A stretch of DNA of 64,000 nucleotides from positions 66,793,876 through 66,857,875 of the forward strand of contig CM056576.1 in assembly GCA_029721435.1 (NCBI GenBank), given 5' to 3'. Below the pieces are notes generated by a model. That model was not told the origin of the DNA and searched no databases. It was given only the letters and a program-made list of their open reading frames with translations. Position numbers and translations under genes: made by a program. Shown here piece by piece: positions 13,101 to 27,989 of the stretch (the first letter of the stretch is position 1; each line of letters starts with the position of its first letter). The stretch is from Gymnothorax reevesii. Its lineage: Eukaryota; Chordata; Actinopteri; Anguilliformes; Muraenidae.

Positions 13101-16100
13101 TGAGACATTTTAGATTTCTCTCCACAAAATGAGCTCATTTCAAATTTTCTGACTGCAACAGGCCTCAAAAAAAAAAACAGGTCTCAAAAAAAAAGTTGGG
13201 ACACAGACAAAAAAGGCCTGAAAAAGTCAATTAATATAAAAGAGAATCAGCTGAAAGAACATGAAGCAAGTAATTATGTTAACTGGCATCAGGTGTGTCA
13301 CATGATTGGCTATAAAAGGGATGTATTAGAGAGGCTGAGTCTCTCAGAAGTAAAGATGGCCAGAGGCTCTCCAACCTGTGAAGGCTTGCGTAAAAAAAAT
13401 TATGGATTACTTTAAATTCAATGATCCTTAATGTCAAATTGCAAAGGCTTTGAAGGTCTCATCATCGACAGTGCATAACATCATGAAAAAATTAAGAGAA
13501 ACTGGAAAAATCTCTGTACGTAAGAGACAAGGCCGAAGACCTTCACTGGATGCCCGTGATCTTCGGGCCCTCAGACATCACTGTATCACTCACCGGCATG
13601 ATTCTGTCATTGACATTATTGAATGGGCCTTGAAATACTTCAAGAAACCCCTGTCACGGGTTCGATCCCCGCCTCGTACCGACCAGCAGTGGTCGGCAGC
13701 TCTTTTCAGAAGTAGCATGCAATCGGCTAATGCACTACAGGGATGCAAATTGGGAAGGGTCTGCTGGGAAGGGTTGTGTTGAGTAGAGTTCCCCTAGGTG
13801 CCTCCTGTTGGCCAGACGGGCGCTCATAAGGAAGATTCTGAGCTTGCCTATGTTCTGGTATCCTCCACCCTCGTTCTGAGCTTGTGAAGTCTCAACCAGT
13901 GAATGTATAAGAAGCAGTGGCTAACGGGCACATGCTTCGTAGGAGAGCCGCAAGCTGTGTTCACTCTCCTGAGTAGGCAACAGGGGGCCGCATATGCGAA
14001 AAAGCCTAAGTACTTGTACATAGTTCCTTAATTGGATATTCTAGATTCGGGTAGGATTGGAGATGCCAAATTTATTAGAAAAAAAAGAAACCACTGTCAG
14101 TAAACACAGTCCGCCGTACCATCCACAGATGCCACCTAAAATTCCATCATGCAAAAAGGAAGCCAATGCTGAGCATGATCCAGAAGCGCCAGTTGAACGC
14201 AAGAAAGAGGGCATTTCAATCTTTTCCAATTAAACAAACATTACGCACTGGTTTGACGACTTGCTTAGGATGTGACAAAATTTAACGCAGATAAATCTGT
14301 TTTCTTAGAGTCTCTAGTCCCATGTGCACTGTTTCTGTTGCAAAGTCATCAGCATGTTTGTCTTCTTCTCCCCTTATGTCGTCCTCAGTTTGTTCACCGC
14401 AATTTAAGTCTTTTCCTGGTTTGTCCAACGTCCCCCTTCCTTTGCCTTTGTTTGCCCCCTTCATAATTTTGGCACCGCAGAGACTGTTGTCTTTGAATCA
14501 AGATTTTGAGGGTCTTAAATACGCTAACTCTCGGGAGCAAAGCGCTCAGCCCACCATCACGTTCTATAGCAAACCTAGACATCATGATAGTATTCCTTTA
14601 AGATGGACTGAGGCAAAGTGGAAAACTGTCCCGTGGTCAGACCAATCAAAATGTGAATTTCCTCTCAGAAATCATGGAAGCCATGTCAACTGGGCTAAAG
14701 AGGAGATGGACCACCCAGCCTGTTACCAGTACTCAGTTCAAAAGCTGGCATCTGTAATAGTGATCACAGACTATGGTTGACCTGTACATCTGTGCCGACA
14801 CCATTTATATTGACTAATATATAAAGCTTTTAGAGCAACATATAGTAACATTTAGATGCCTTTTTCAGGACTGGCCTTGCATATTTCAGCGAGACGATGC
14901 CAAACCACATTCTGGGGATGTTGCTACTCCACAGCGAAAGTAAAGGAGTCTGGGTGCTCAACTGGCTTACCTGCAGTCCAAACCAGCACCCCACTGAAAA
15001 TATTACAAAGGAGGCTGCAAATTGTTGAGCTGTAATTCAATATCAAGCAAGAATGGGAAAACATTTTGCTTTCAGAACTACAGTGGTTAGTCTCCTCATT
15101 GCAAACACACTTAAACAGCGTTGTTAAAAAAGGAGATGCAACACAGTGGTAAAAATACCCCTGCCACTTCTTTTCAAAGCCATGTAGCAGGCATCAAATT
15201 AAAAATGAGCAGATAGTTTTCAAACTATCTATCTATCAAACTAGTTTTCGTGAATCATTGCATTCTGTTTTAATTTACACTCTGCACAACATCCCAACTT
15301 CTCTGGAAATAGGGTTGTAAATGCAGTTCTGTACTGTGTTCTTTCAGTAAGCCATGAAAAAGCACTTCTGAAGTGATGTTTATTATGGTTAAGTCACTAT
15401 ATCGCAGAGGCCAAACCCATTAGTATTTTCTATTCCCTAGGATTGTGTGCTTTTATTGATCTATTTATTTCAGTTTTATTTAAACAGGGTAACCCTTTCA
15501 TTTCGGAAACTGCTCTTCCAAGGGGCCATGCATTAACATGAGTATTTTAAAGGCACATGATTTTATCCCCATCCATTAGCTGATGTGAATAAAAAATAGA
15601 ACTGAAGCTGCTAAGGCTCCATGTCTAAGTGCTGGTAGCTGCCAGGTTTGGGTTCAATTACTTTTTTCAATTACAATTGATTGTAATGGTAATTACCTTT
15701 ACTTTCTGGACAGAATGTGCAATTACCATTACTTTTTGATAAAAAATTAAATTAAAATTCAATTACAATTACAAAAGTAATTGATTACATTTACTGTAAT
15801 TGTAATTGAAAAAAGTAATTTGAACCCAACCCTGGTAGCTGCCAACAGAGCCCCAGATTGCCATGTCTAGTCAGCACAATAAGAGTTGTGTCCAAAGAAT
15901 GAAAATTTCAAGTGAAAAATCCTACATTGGAGATGTGATGACTTTGTCATATGAAACAATGCATCTCCATCAGTGTTTTTCTATGCAGTAGTGTTTCAGC
16001 ATTCTCAGATCATGATGGTAATTCTTGCTAATGCTGTATGATTGCAAACAATAGCTATCTTACAAATTAGCTTACATGCATGCCTGAATCAGGGAGTCAC

Positions 16101-19100
16101 AAACCTTATGAAATGAATGAGTTTATGTGACATCAGCCAACCAATCAGGTCGTCAAGAATGGCTCAGTTGAAATCCATTGAGACCACTTAATATCTAATC
16201 TGTTCCATGTCATGAGTTAAAGTCCCACCTTTTCACAGAAAGCTTTTTGTTTGAATATTGTGAGAAATTGAGTAGCACATGAAATTCAAATCGCAATGGA
16301 AGACTGCTTTATCATTTTAGTGATGAGATACACAATGCGTTTGCTTCTTGAATAAGAAGGAGCATTTCTGAGAATGCATTTTCCTCATAGGTTTCGCATT
16401 TTTGTTTTATTTTTGTCAGCTGTATGGCGAAGCACTTCTTGAAAACTGAAAGGCAAGTGAGGAATCCAATTTACTTTTTAATTCCCTATAAAAAGTGTGT
16501 TCATGGACTTGAAAATGAGAATGCAAAGAGATCAATTATGTTAATATTTTCTTCATGAGGCAAATAATGCTTTTGCTTCTTCAAAAAGAAAAGGCAGTTC
16601 CAAGAATGCATTTTCATTTGAAGATATGCATTTTCATTTTATTTTTGTTGGTGATATGGCAGAGCACTTTTTGAAAATAAAAACACAAATGTGAAATGTG
16701 CTTTAATTTTCATTTAGTTTTAAGAAGTGCTTTCATAGACTTGAAAATGAAAAAGCAAAGCGATGGATTACAATTTCATTTCCATTATGATACAAATAAT
16801 GCCTTGACTTCTTGAAAAAGATCAAAAAATTCTGAATATGCACACTCATTTTAGTATTGTTCACTCTTTGCTTCCATATATAACAGAATGTGTGGTAAGT
16901 AATCATGTACAAATGAGTATCATGATGAGATTTCACCTGGGGGGACAAGTCAGGTGGGTTGCGTGAGAACTCAGAATTATGTTGTGATGGACACATTTAA
17001 CGCTCTGTTGTCCAGTTTACTGGATAGGTCTAAGGCACTTCTTTTGAACTTAAACATGTCTGATCATTCGCTACTAATTTATCTATTGGTACCAGCTAAA
17101 TGATTTTGGTTTTAGTCCATATTGCTCAACCAGGCTGCACTCCATTGCATTCAACAACGCAAATGCAATAATAAATAAATTATTTAGCAACCATTAAAAA
17201 TGACTTCATTGAGATATTATTTCATTACTGTTCTCAACTGATCTGCATCACAGCACGAGTGCAACATAGATTTCAAAAACAGAAATTTATTGAAAAAAAA
17301 AACTTATGTTCCACCCAGTATCTTTTAGATGAGTCAAAAATACCATTGAATCTATTCTGAGATTTACATATGAAAACTATTCTTTTTCATCAGAGGCGGA
17401 GCTGATGCATCATCCTGAAATTAACTTTAATGTAAAAGGAATTCAGCTAATTTGGTTGCAAAAATAATGAATGTACACCAACTGTAAATTAAATCCCTAA
17501 ACTGATAATCTGTTAAGAGTGATCGAAACACAAACAGTCACAGTGACTGCATCATTTATTAGTGGTGAGCAAGAGGAATTCATGATATGTCCTCAATTAG
17601 TTCTTGCATTAAATCATTGTGAGTCATGCATTAGTTCGGCATTACTTTAGCACACTATGTCCCCATACTGTAAAGCGCTACTTTTCTCCTTAAACCAGGC
17701 TGCAGGGTGTGTGAGTCATAGCCAAGACGGCAGACTATCATTGTTTTCATTTGTGCATGCTGCAATTAAGTATTTACACTAGGGCTGTCGCAATCGATTA
17801 ATTGTGATTATATTAAGCGCAATAAAAGTAACTGCCACTATGAGTCAGACAGAAGTGCATGCTTATTACCTTTTCTATGACACATACCTACTGCAGTCAT
17901 TTGAAATGCTTCCGGGAAGAAAACTGATTTGAAGTCCGCTAATTACCAGCGAGATTGGACAGCCGTCATCGCCTTGGCATAATTATCTTACCTGAAATCA
18001 ATTCCCGTGTACTTTGCCTAACTTGCAATCAAGCCATTTACTCAGCCAGCTGACTAATCAAAATCAAAATGTGGCCTATAATGATTAAGATGAGATAATG
18101 AGAGGCAGACAGATCTAACCAGGCTGCTGTGTTAGACTGAAATAATGTCAATAATCTGAATAAATAGCTGGCCTCTGAATCCCACCTCTCATCTGGGAAA
18201 TTTGTATGTATTATTAAAGACATTTCTTAAAAAATTAAATTATTCTAAGATGGTCCTGGTTTTAAGCGCTTAAAAATATAGGCTACGTGAAGTGGAAACA
18301 TTTTGTGAAGCATATCGAATGTGAATGCGAGAGAGAATATGTTTGCATTGCATGCACTAGTCAGATGCACCGAAAATTTGGCAATGAACGTTCCGGCGAA
18401 CATTTATTCGATAATTGAATGAGAGTAATTTAAAATAAAATACTCATAGCACTTGATTTCATTTACTTTTGAGCGTCTAAATAACCAACAGTGAAGGTGG
18501 AAAACATTTTGTTTAACTTATTGAACACAAGTAAATTATTAACGCATTCGCACGCAGCGCGGCAGAATGCATAATTAGAAATAATCGAGCAAACATATTG
18601 AGGCAAATCTGTTGTTTCATGGTTATTTAAATTTCAAAATGTGACGAACAAAAATTATATCTAAATAAATCAGACTGTCTACAAATCATTAGCCTAATTG
18701 AGCGAATCAAATGTTTGTTTGCTAATTGAGCAAAGTAGTTGGGAAGAGGGTGAGGGCAATTATCGGGTAGAGGATGATGACTTTGCAGACCTTAACTTTG
18801 CGTTGTTCAGCATGTAATTTGCCTGAATATGTTTGCTAAATTAGCCTATTTCTAGTTTTACTTTTGACCGCACTGTGTGCGATCAATGAACATGTCCCGT
18901 TCGATAGGCCACACTTAAACAGAATGTTTTCCACCTTCACTGTAGGCTATTTAGTCGCTCAAAAATAACCAAAATCAAGAGCTATGAATTACTTTTTCAA
19001 AATAACCTTAATCAATGATAAAATAAAAAATGCCACAAATTTGCTTTTGCCTGAATGTGTTTGCAAAGTCTTCGCTGAATTTATCAATTGCATGCAATGC

Positions 19101-22100
19101 AAAAATAATTTCTTTCACTTTTATGTTCGATATGCTTCACAAAATGTTTCCCACTTCGCGTACAGGACCATCTTTAAAAAGATTTCTCAAAAATAAAATC
19201 ATTTTATGATATGTACAAATTCTATGAGAGGTGGAATTCAGAGGTCTGCTATTTATTCAGATTACTAACACGGCAGCCTGGTTAGGTCTGTCTGCTTCTA
19301 ATTATCTCTTCTTTATCATTATAGGCCACATTTTGGTTTTGATTGGTCAGTTGGGTGAATAAATGGCTTGATTGCAAGTTAAGCAAAGTGCACGGGAATT
19401 GATTTAAGGTAAGTTAATAATGCCAAGGCGATGGAGGCAGTCCAACCTCGCTGGTAATTAGCAGACTTCAAATCACAGTTTTCTATCCGGAAGCATTTCA
19501 AATGACCGCATTAGGTATGTGTCATAGAAAAGGTAATAAGCAAGCACGTCTGTCTGCCTCATAGTGGCAGTTACTTTTATTGCGCTTAAAATAATTGCGA
19601 TTAATCCAACGCGACAACCCTAATTTACACCTGCGCTTGCTGACTGAAGTACAGAAATAAGGCAGTTACAGCAATTATACCTGAAAACAAAACAATTAAA
19701 ACTGTGGTCCCACCAAAAAGACCCACCTGACAATAAAGTCACTCTGTATCTCCTGAAGGATTCGCTTCTCAAACTTAATGTGCTGTTCTTGTCGCTTCGC
19801 GACAATGTGTTTTTTACTGATCTTCTTCAGTGCATAGTATTTCCCATGATGCAGTGTGGTGACCTGGACAGACAAGCAGAATCCTCATTAGAAGAGAGAC
19901 TTCTCCTTTGCAACAAAATATCAGGGGAAAAAAGCATGAGTGGAACACCTAGAATTCCAGTGGGATAACAAGGATAGAAGCTACTGTTCTAGGTATGAGG
20001 CCACATGCAGTGGCGCTTGAAAGTTTGTGAACCCTTTAGAATTTTCTAGATTTCTGCATAAATATGACTTAAAACGTCATCAAATTTTCAAGTCCTAAAA
20101 GTATAAGAGTTCCCAGTTAAACAAATGAGACAAAAATATTATACTTGGTCATTTATTTATTGAGGAAAATGATCCAATATTACATCTGTGAGTGGCAAAA
20201 GTATGTGAACCTTTGCTTTCAGTGTCTGGTGCGACCCCCTTGCGCAGTAATAACCGCAACTAAACATTTCCGGTAACTGTTGATCAGTCCTGCACATCAG
20301 CTTGGAGGAATTTTAGCCCATTCCTCCATACAGAACAGCTTCAACTCTGGGATGTTAGTCGGCTTCCTCACATGAACTGCTTGCTTCAAGTCCTTCCACA
20401 ACATTTCGATTGGATTAAGGTCAGGACTTTGACTTGGCCGTTCCAAAACATTAACTTTATTCTTCTTTAACCATTCTTTGGCAGAACGACTTGTGTGCTT
20501 AGGGTCGCTGTCTTGTTGCATGACCCACCTTCTCTTGAGATTCAGTTCATGAACAGATGTCCTGACATTTTCCTTTAGAATTTGCTGGTATAATTAAGAA
20601 TTCATTGTTCCATTAATGATGGCAAGCTGTACTGGCCCAGAGGCAGCAAAACAGGCCAAAACCATGATACTACCACCACCATGTTTCACAGATGGGATAA
20701 TGTTCTTATGCTGGAATGCATTGTTTTCCTTTCTCCAAACATAATACTTCTCATTTAAACCAGAAAGTTCTATTTCGGTCTCATCTGTCCTCAAAACATT
20801 TTTCCAATAGCCCTCTGGTTTGTTCACGTGATCTTTAGCAAACTGCAGACGAGCAGCAATGTTCTTTTAGGACAGCAGTGGCTTTCTCCTTGCAACCCAG
20901 CCATGCACACCATTGTTGTTCAGTGTTCTGCTGATGGTGGACTCATGAACATTAACATTAGCCAGTGTGAGAGAGGCCGTCAGTTCCTTAGAAGTTACCC
21001 TGGGGTCCTTTGTGACCTCGCCAACTATTACACGCCTTGCTCTTGGAGTGATCTTTGTTGGTTGACCACTCCTGGGGAGGGTAACAATGGTCTTGAATTT
21101 CCTCCATTTGTACACAATCTGTCTGACTGTAGACTGGTGGAGTCCAAACTCTTTATAGTTGGTTTTGTAACCTTTTCCAGCTTCATGAGCATCAACAACG
21201 CTTTTTCTGAGGTGCTCAGAAATCTCCTTTCTTCGTGCCATTATACACTTCCACAAACATGTGTTGTGAAGATCAGACTTTGATAGATCCCTGTTCTTTA
21301 AATACAAATAAACAGGGTGCCCACTCACACCTGATTGTCATTCCATTGATTGAAAACACCTGACTCTAATTTTACCTTCAAATGAATCAACAATTCCAGA
21401 GGTTCACATACTTTTGACCCTCACAGATATGTAATATTGGATCATTTTCCTCAATAAATAAATGATCAAGTATAATATTTTTGTCTCATTTGTTTAAGTA
21501 GGTTCTTTATCTACTTTTAGGATTTGCGTGACAATCGGATGATGTTTTAGGTCATATTTATGCAGAAATATTGAAAATTTTGAAGGGTTCACAAACTTTC
21601 AAGCACCACTGTATATGGGTGAATGATTAAGGTGAAAAGGCACGGTGGCACAATGGTTAGCACTGCCGCCTCACAGCAAGAAAGTTGTGGGTTCTTTCTG
21701 TGTGGAGTTTGCATGTTCTCCCCATGTGGTTTCCTCCACCCAGAAAAACATGCATCAAACACTCCTACCAGTACCCCTGACCAAGGAACAGGTTCAGGAA
21801 CTGGAGCTGGTCCCCAGGCACTGCTCTGTGGCTGCCCACTGCTCCTAACTATAGGATGGGTTAAATCAGTGGTTCCCAAACTGGGGGGCGCGACCCCTAG
21901 GGGGGGCGCAGAGCAATTTCAGGGGGGGCGCGGGGTGCAGCAAGCGAATTTTTTTCCCCGACTAAAGTTCCGGACACCAACAGAAAATTATTTGCATACA
22001 GCAAATCGGCAACCTTGTTCCGGACCACTGAGGGAGTGTCTTGAGACAGTTTAACTTTTCCTGTCTTTACTGGACTTGCACCGAGAAACGGTCTCGGAAC

Positions 22101-25100
22101 CACTGACTGCTCAGTCCATTCGCTGCCCAGAATTCTGCGATTACATCGTAAATGCCTGCCTTACTCTCAACATAACTGTTCGCCAAATCATTCACGTAGC
22201 CTGCCATTTTCATAAATAATTCATGAATGTGGTTGTTCAAATATTTAAAGCTGATATGAGCTGGCTGTAATCAATGTAGTCTAGCGATACCCAACTCGCC
22301 GCTACACTATCCTGCACTGATCTGGGATATTAACAATAAACTAGTAAGCGGCACCAAACAAGATCCGATGAATATAAAACCGAAAGAACCGAGATTGCGT
22401 CATCTTATTCTCGATAATATGAATGCTCTGTAGGCCGACAGATTATTTTTATCTAGCCGCGCTACTGAACGTTATAAACATCCGCAGGTTGGGCAAGCGG
22501 TGTTCGTGAATTTTTTTCGCACTTCGCTGTCGGCTGTGAATATAGGTTGATTATGGTGCTTTCTATCTGCATCATAGAAACATAATTTTAAGAAGACGGC
22601 GATACTCAGGCAGAGGGGACTGATTCAGCCTGATGATTTTATAGGCTACTTTGAAAGAGGTTTAGAATTATTAAATCTTCGTGTCCCTCATTTGAAAATT
22701 ACGGTGGCCGTTTCCAAACCTGCCGATCATTTGTAATGTTTCCTGCTAGGCTAGACAAAACTTATCTGTTGAGAGCATTCATATTTTCTAGAATAAACTG
22801 ACACGATCTCGATTATTTTTACTTCATAAGTGCAAGGCCAGTAAAATGAGAAAAATGTAACTGTCTCGAGACACTCCTTCAGTGTGGCACAAGGTCGCTG
22901 ATTGGCTGTATGCAAGTAAGTTTCTGTTGGTGTCCGGAAAATGCATTAATAGCAATGTTGTTGAGTATTAAAAAAAAAGGTGGTTCGTTATTTTATCATT
23001 AATTTTCATCCTGAAAGTAGCTAGTTGTAGTTAGACAACCTACAGTTTGTGGCAGTTTACTTTTTTTTTTTTTTTTTTTTTCAAAAAAGGTTGAAGTTTA
23101 TATTATTTACAATGTGTGAAATAAACTACAATGGAATCTGAAAACAAAATATGTGTATTACCTGTTTTTTTTTGGGGGGGGGGGGGGGGGGCGCAAAAAT
23201 TTTCTTATGTACCAAAGGGGGGCCCAGCAGAGAAAGTTTGGGAACCACTGGGTTAAATGCAGAGGACAGATTTCCCACGGGGTTTGATGTATATCTTAAT
23301 CTTAATCTTATAGGTCAGGTAAAGACATCCATAGATGCTGGGTATATAGGTGAGTAATAGACATCTATAGATGCTGCGTATCATCCCTGGTGCCTGCCTG
23401 GCTTTCACAACTCTCTTCAATTCCTGCTTGCTCTTGGATCATTCTGCTTACAGTTTGCTTTCGAGAAATGAAATGGATGGCATTCAGTGAAAAATTCACA
23501 AAAGCCAGGCATTGTACTCCTTTGCAGTTTGTCTTAGTCATTGATCAAAGAGTTTGTTTCCTTTGTCCTTTACATGGTGAGGGCCCCAAAACCTGGCAAA
23601 GTCAGCATGTACTGCTTCGAAAGCTTCTTCACAGAACCAGGTTAGACCACAGTTGTGCTGATGACAGCAGGCTCTCAAGTGGTCTCTGATGATGTGAAAT
23701 TTTGAGGTCATACTGATGGACAGCTACAGGTAACATCGCAGACAGTAAGGAAATGATCCTCTCAGCCGGGAAGTGAATGAGACATTTTGGAAATCAGCTA
23801 GCTAATAGACAAGAATCCAGCGTCAGTTTTAGTTCATCTCAGAGTCTTTTGATTTTGCCTCTTTAAATTTAAAACTGGATTAATTCTAGTTTGTTGTCAT
23901 TGCAGTATGCTCGTATTTGCTTAAATTTGAAAAAAATAGCCCCACAAACCAGGCATTACCCCTTAGCCCCTGGATTATTTTGAACCCAGGTGCCAGGTAC
24001 TTTGATGAGCTGTGGCGTCACACAAGGACTATACATTCTTTAATTTCTGTTGCTCTTCCTGGCGAAAGCACCGATTTAAGAGAATGCGCGCGGCTTTTAG
24101 GGTCACTACACAGTCTACTAATTTCTATTCTACAGCGACCTCCAAATCAGGCGCACCAAGGAAGCGTTTATCCACCAACAATCAAGTGGTGCTCTTGGTC
24201 GTCCAAGGTACGATTTGACAGTGGGTCAGATTAACTTTTGTTTAGATTCAGGATTAAACTGTCAAAGCATTGCTTCACTTTTTGGGATCAATCGGCGAAC
24301 CTTATTTCGCCTCAGACAGCGTCTTGGAATCCCGTCACTGGAGTGTACACCACTGTCAGATTATCATTTGATGTCAATAGTTAGACAAATTCTGGCCAAT
24401 ACACCCAATGCTGGAGAGTCGTATGTCCGCGGCAGTTTTCGCTCCTGAGGAATACGTGTTCAGCGTAGGAGGGTTCGACAAGTCTTGCAAGAAATAGACC
24501 CAATGGGACGATGCCTGCACCATAGGTTCACCGATTGATCCCAAAAAGTGAAGCAATGCATTGCCAATTTAATCCTGTATCTAAACAAAGGTTAATCTGA
24601 CCCGCTGTCAAATCGTACCTTGGACGACCAACAGCACCACTCTGGATTGTTGGTGGATGGACGCTTCCTTGGTGCGCCTGATTTGGAAGTCGCTCTAGGA
24701 TAGAAATTAGCAGACTGTGTAGTGACCCTAATAGCCTCGCGCATTCTCTTAACTGTGCTTTCGCCACGACGAGCAACAGAAATTAAAGAATGTATAGTCC
24801 TTGTGTGACGCCACAGCTCATCGAAGTACCTGGCAACCGGGTTATTTTGAATGGATTGCATGCAGTGCAAGACACGAACGAAAAAAAATCATAAATTTAA
24901 TTCAAAGTAGCTGTTGCACATGGCCAATGACAAGCTAAAAGGTCAATTGCAATTATTAATGACTGCGTCTTCATCTTTGAAAGGAGAGCACGCTAGAGCT
25001 GTGAAGGAACAGGTTCGGCTCTGATCTGCCTTCCTGTTACATTGAAACGACTTCCAAGCCCCCATTTACAGTGTGCGCACAATCCTGTCAGTGCATACGG

Positions 25101-27947
25101 GCACATTTGCAATGTGTAAGCGCTCGTTTCGTTTTCAATGTGTGTGTGAACATCGTCAATGTGTATGTACATGTGTCCATGAAAATGTGCACGTTTTCAT
25201 TGCGTATGTGCACATTGTCAATGTGTACGTGCACGTTTTTAGCCGTGTGTGCACATTTCTAGTTTGTATGCGCCTATTTTCAATGGGTGTGTGCACATTT
25301 TCTGTGTGTTTGTGCCCATTTTCACTGTGTATGTGCACATTTTCAGTGCGTGTTTGCCCACAGTCGATGCGCCTGTGCTCATAATTCAATGTTTAAGCCT
25401 TAAACGGCCTCCCATGCGAAGACTCTAGGTTCAACGGTTCATGTGATATTGCGTTAACAAAAAACGGGACGTACAAACGGATGTACGGATGGATGCTGCT
25501 GAGTACATGATCCCCCGTTCTGCGTTGCGGCGGGGGACAATCAAATTCTTTCAGGTTACACATACTGTATAGCAAGTGGTCTGAAACCTCCAAAAGACAG
25601 ATCTGTATGATAGCCAAGGGATTAATTTTACGTGGAAGAATTGTTTCAATGGTTCCTGACAAGGAGGGATTTTAAGTAAACGAGTTTCGGAAGCAACTTT
25701 TTTACCCGAGGGAGTGGGTTCACCCAGGGCACCATGTAACCTAGTACTGCCACTGTGTGTCATTGATCATGGCTTACTTTACTGGAAAATGCACATAATG
25801 CATAAAATGTGATCAAGAACATTCTTTTATTTTGTACCAGTGGGAACCACTTTACACTTCAGCATGGATCCATTACAGCCATTACAAGTTTTCAAAAATA
25901 TTAAAGCTTTAAAAGTCGAAATGCTGGTCATTAGATATTTCCCACTGCAGCCTACCAAAAAGAGGTAGCCTGGCTGTGGGTATTATGGATGTATTTAGAG
26001 CAGGAGAAATAAAGGCATGAGTGGCTGTAGGTTAGTGTCAGTTGAGTAACCAAGCAGCAAGCAGTAAGAGAGGGACATGCATATCTCTCACTTGGGAGTC
26101 AATTTAATTTAAGTCGTCTTTACTGATTTACCTTTATTGTATATCCTTTATCCGCAGCCAAACTGCACAGGTTAATAGCGCAGCAGAAATTTGCCATCTA
26201 TTATCAAACTTATTTTTCTAACATGCTTGTTATCTTTAGCAATGCTCAATCACTGTTAGCGCTGGATGCAACATTGGATGCCTCTTCGAGGGTGTTACAA
26301 ATTGGTTACTAAGATGTTATTTCAGACCTTCATTTTATTTTGCAGTGCTGCTGTACCTGTGATTGTTATTATGTGACTGTACCTAGAGTTTATGAGGTCC
26401 ATGACTAAGCTGCATAATTTCCTGTTGGGGAAACCTTTGGCCTGCATTTCTGGAGTGATTCTGGAGCCCCAGATACACACAACCTATTGAATGATGAGTA
26501 CAGACAGAAAAAGTGTTTAAATCCAAAAAACATTTTGCTGGATGTCTGTAAGCAACTTTTTCCAGATATGTAACCACTTCTCAGAATAGTAAAGCACATC
26601 ATTTGCACCCATTGTATAGCTTACTTAGAAGTATTATTCAAAAAATCTATTAAATAGGCACTTCTTGCCTGCACGTACCAGCTCAACACGGCCAAACCCT
26701 CCCACTCCTAGGGTGACTGGCTCACCCTGATAGCGTCCCTCTTGGTAGAGCACAGGTATGAGGTCCTTCAACTGCAGCAAGGTGTGGTGGCTGAGGTGGA
26801 AGGCAATGGAACATAACAGAACAGTAAGCCATACTTTCTTCTCATGGCTGAGAATCAACGGAAAGAGTCAAAACCCCAGTCCTGGCTAACCATTGCGTTT
26901 GCAGATCCTGTCTTTTCTTTTTTGACTGCAACAGTTTTGAGCTGTGGTGGAAAAAATAGGTAATGTCTAAAGCCAGTAAATGATTTAGCCATGTGCAGAA
27001 AACCAGTGGATACAACAGCTCTCCTGTACTTGAGTCACAGATCTCTCACCTACATGATGAGTAGTGACAGCTGCTCAGATGAAATTAGAGAAGGCATGAA
27101 ACCCCTGTTTAGCTAATGTGTTGTCTTAATCTGTTTTAAATCAGTTTCCTTGTTTAAGAAGTGTGATTGCCTTGTAATCAGAATAATCTATCAGCACTTA
27201 ATGCTGTTGTGTTCCAGGGTCCTGGGCCTTTGGCCAGGACAGATTTTTGGGTTTTAAAAGTTTCTTGTACCAGGATTCATAGTTCATAGTCATTTCTCAT
27301 ATCACAGTTTTAACAGTTTCTTGTATCAGGATTTCATAGTTCATAATTCATGTTTATTGTGCATGTTTTTACTTTTCCATGTCTTTTGTTTTTGTTTGCC
27401 CAGCCACTCCACCGCTTGTCTGCGTTCTGCCCCGTGCCTTCGTTGTTGCACATTTCAGAGCTCTGGTTGGCTTTGGTATTCCCCCCCTTCCTTCTGTGCT
27501 GTGCTGGATTCAGGGCTGTCTAAGCTTAATTGACAATTAACTGTTTTTAAGTTACTAACATTTACTAACAGTCACAGGGGGTGTAATTTTTAGACAGGCA
27601 CATTACTAATACTACTAATTTAGGTAGGGAGTTTATTGTCATGATTCCTGCTTTGCTACTTCAAGTCTTTCTGTGCTTTTCTGTTAACATTCATGCTTCC
27701 TTCCAATCTGCATGCTTCTTTGGTACTTAAGCTGAGCACGCTCATTCTCTTAATGAGCAAGTCATGTCAACCAATCTCTGTCCTTGTCTCATGATCTTGC
27801 CTTGCCCATTTGTCTCTTCTCCAGATGTTGCTCCTCATGTGTCCTGATTTCTCTCCCTTTATCTGGAGGCGGTGGAAGTTGGCTGGCAGACACAGTCTCT
27901 CATGTTCACTGCATTTCATGTCCATGATCTCCTTGTCCTTGTCCTTG

Positions 27948-27989
<42 letters not shown>

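Larger units (their letters stand above)
12971..15320 (+). pseudogene. Tc1-like transposon, broken by two insertions
   Basis: Left inverted repeat AACCCAATTCCGAAATAGTTGGG, right end GGAAATAGGGTTGTA. Coding remnants: [11 protein letters not shown] (13355), [20 protein letters not shown] (13459), [20 protein letters not shown], then after a SINE the [11 protein letters not shown] segment at 14096, and after a second insertion (about 14194-14597) the [10 protein letters not shown] and [14 protein letters not shown] segments. Stops and frameshifts throughout. Confidence 0.8.

Noticed and set aside
26881..26935. Possible extra 35-bp PKG exon (acceptor TTGCAG, donor GTTAGC)
   Set aside because: The neighbouring exons already join in phase without it, and including it breaks the frame.
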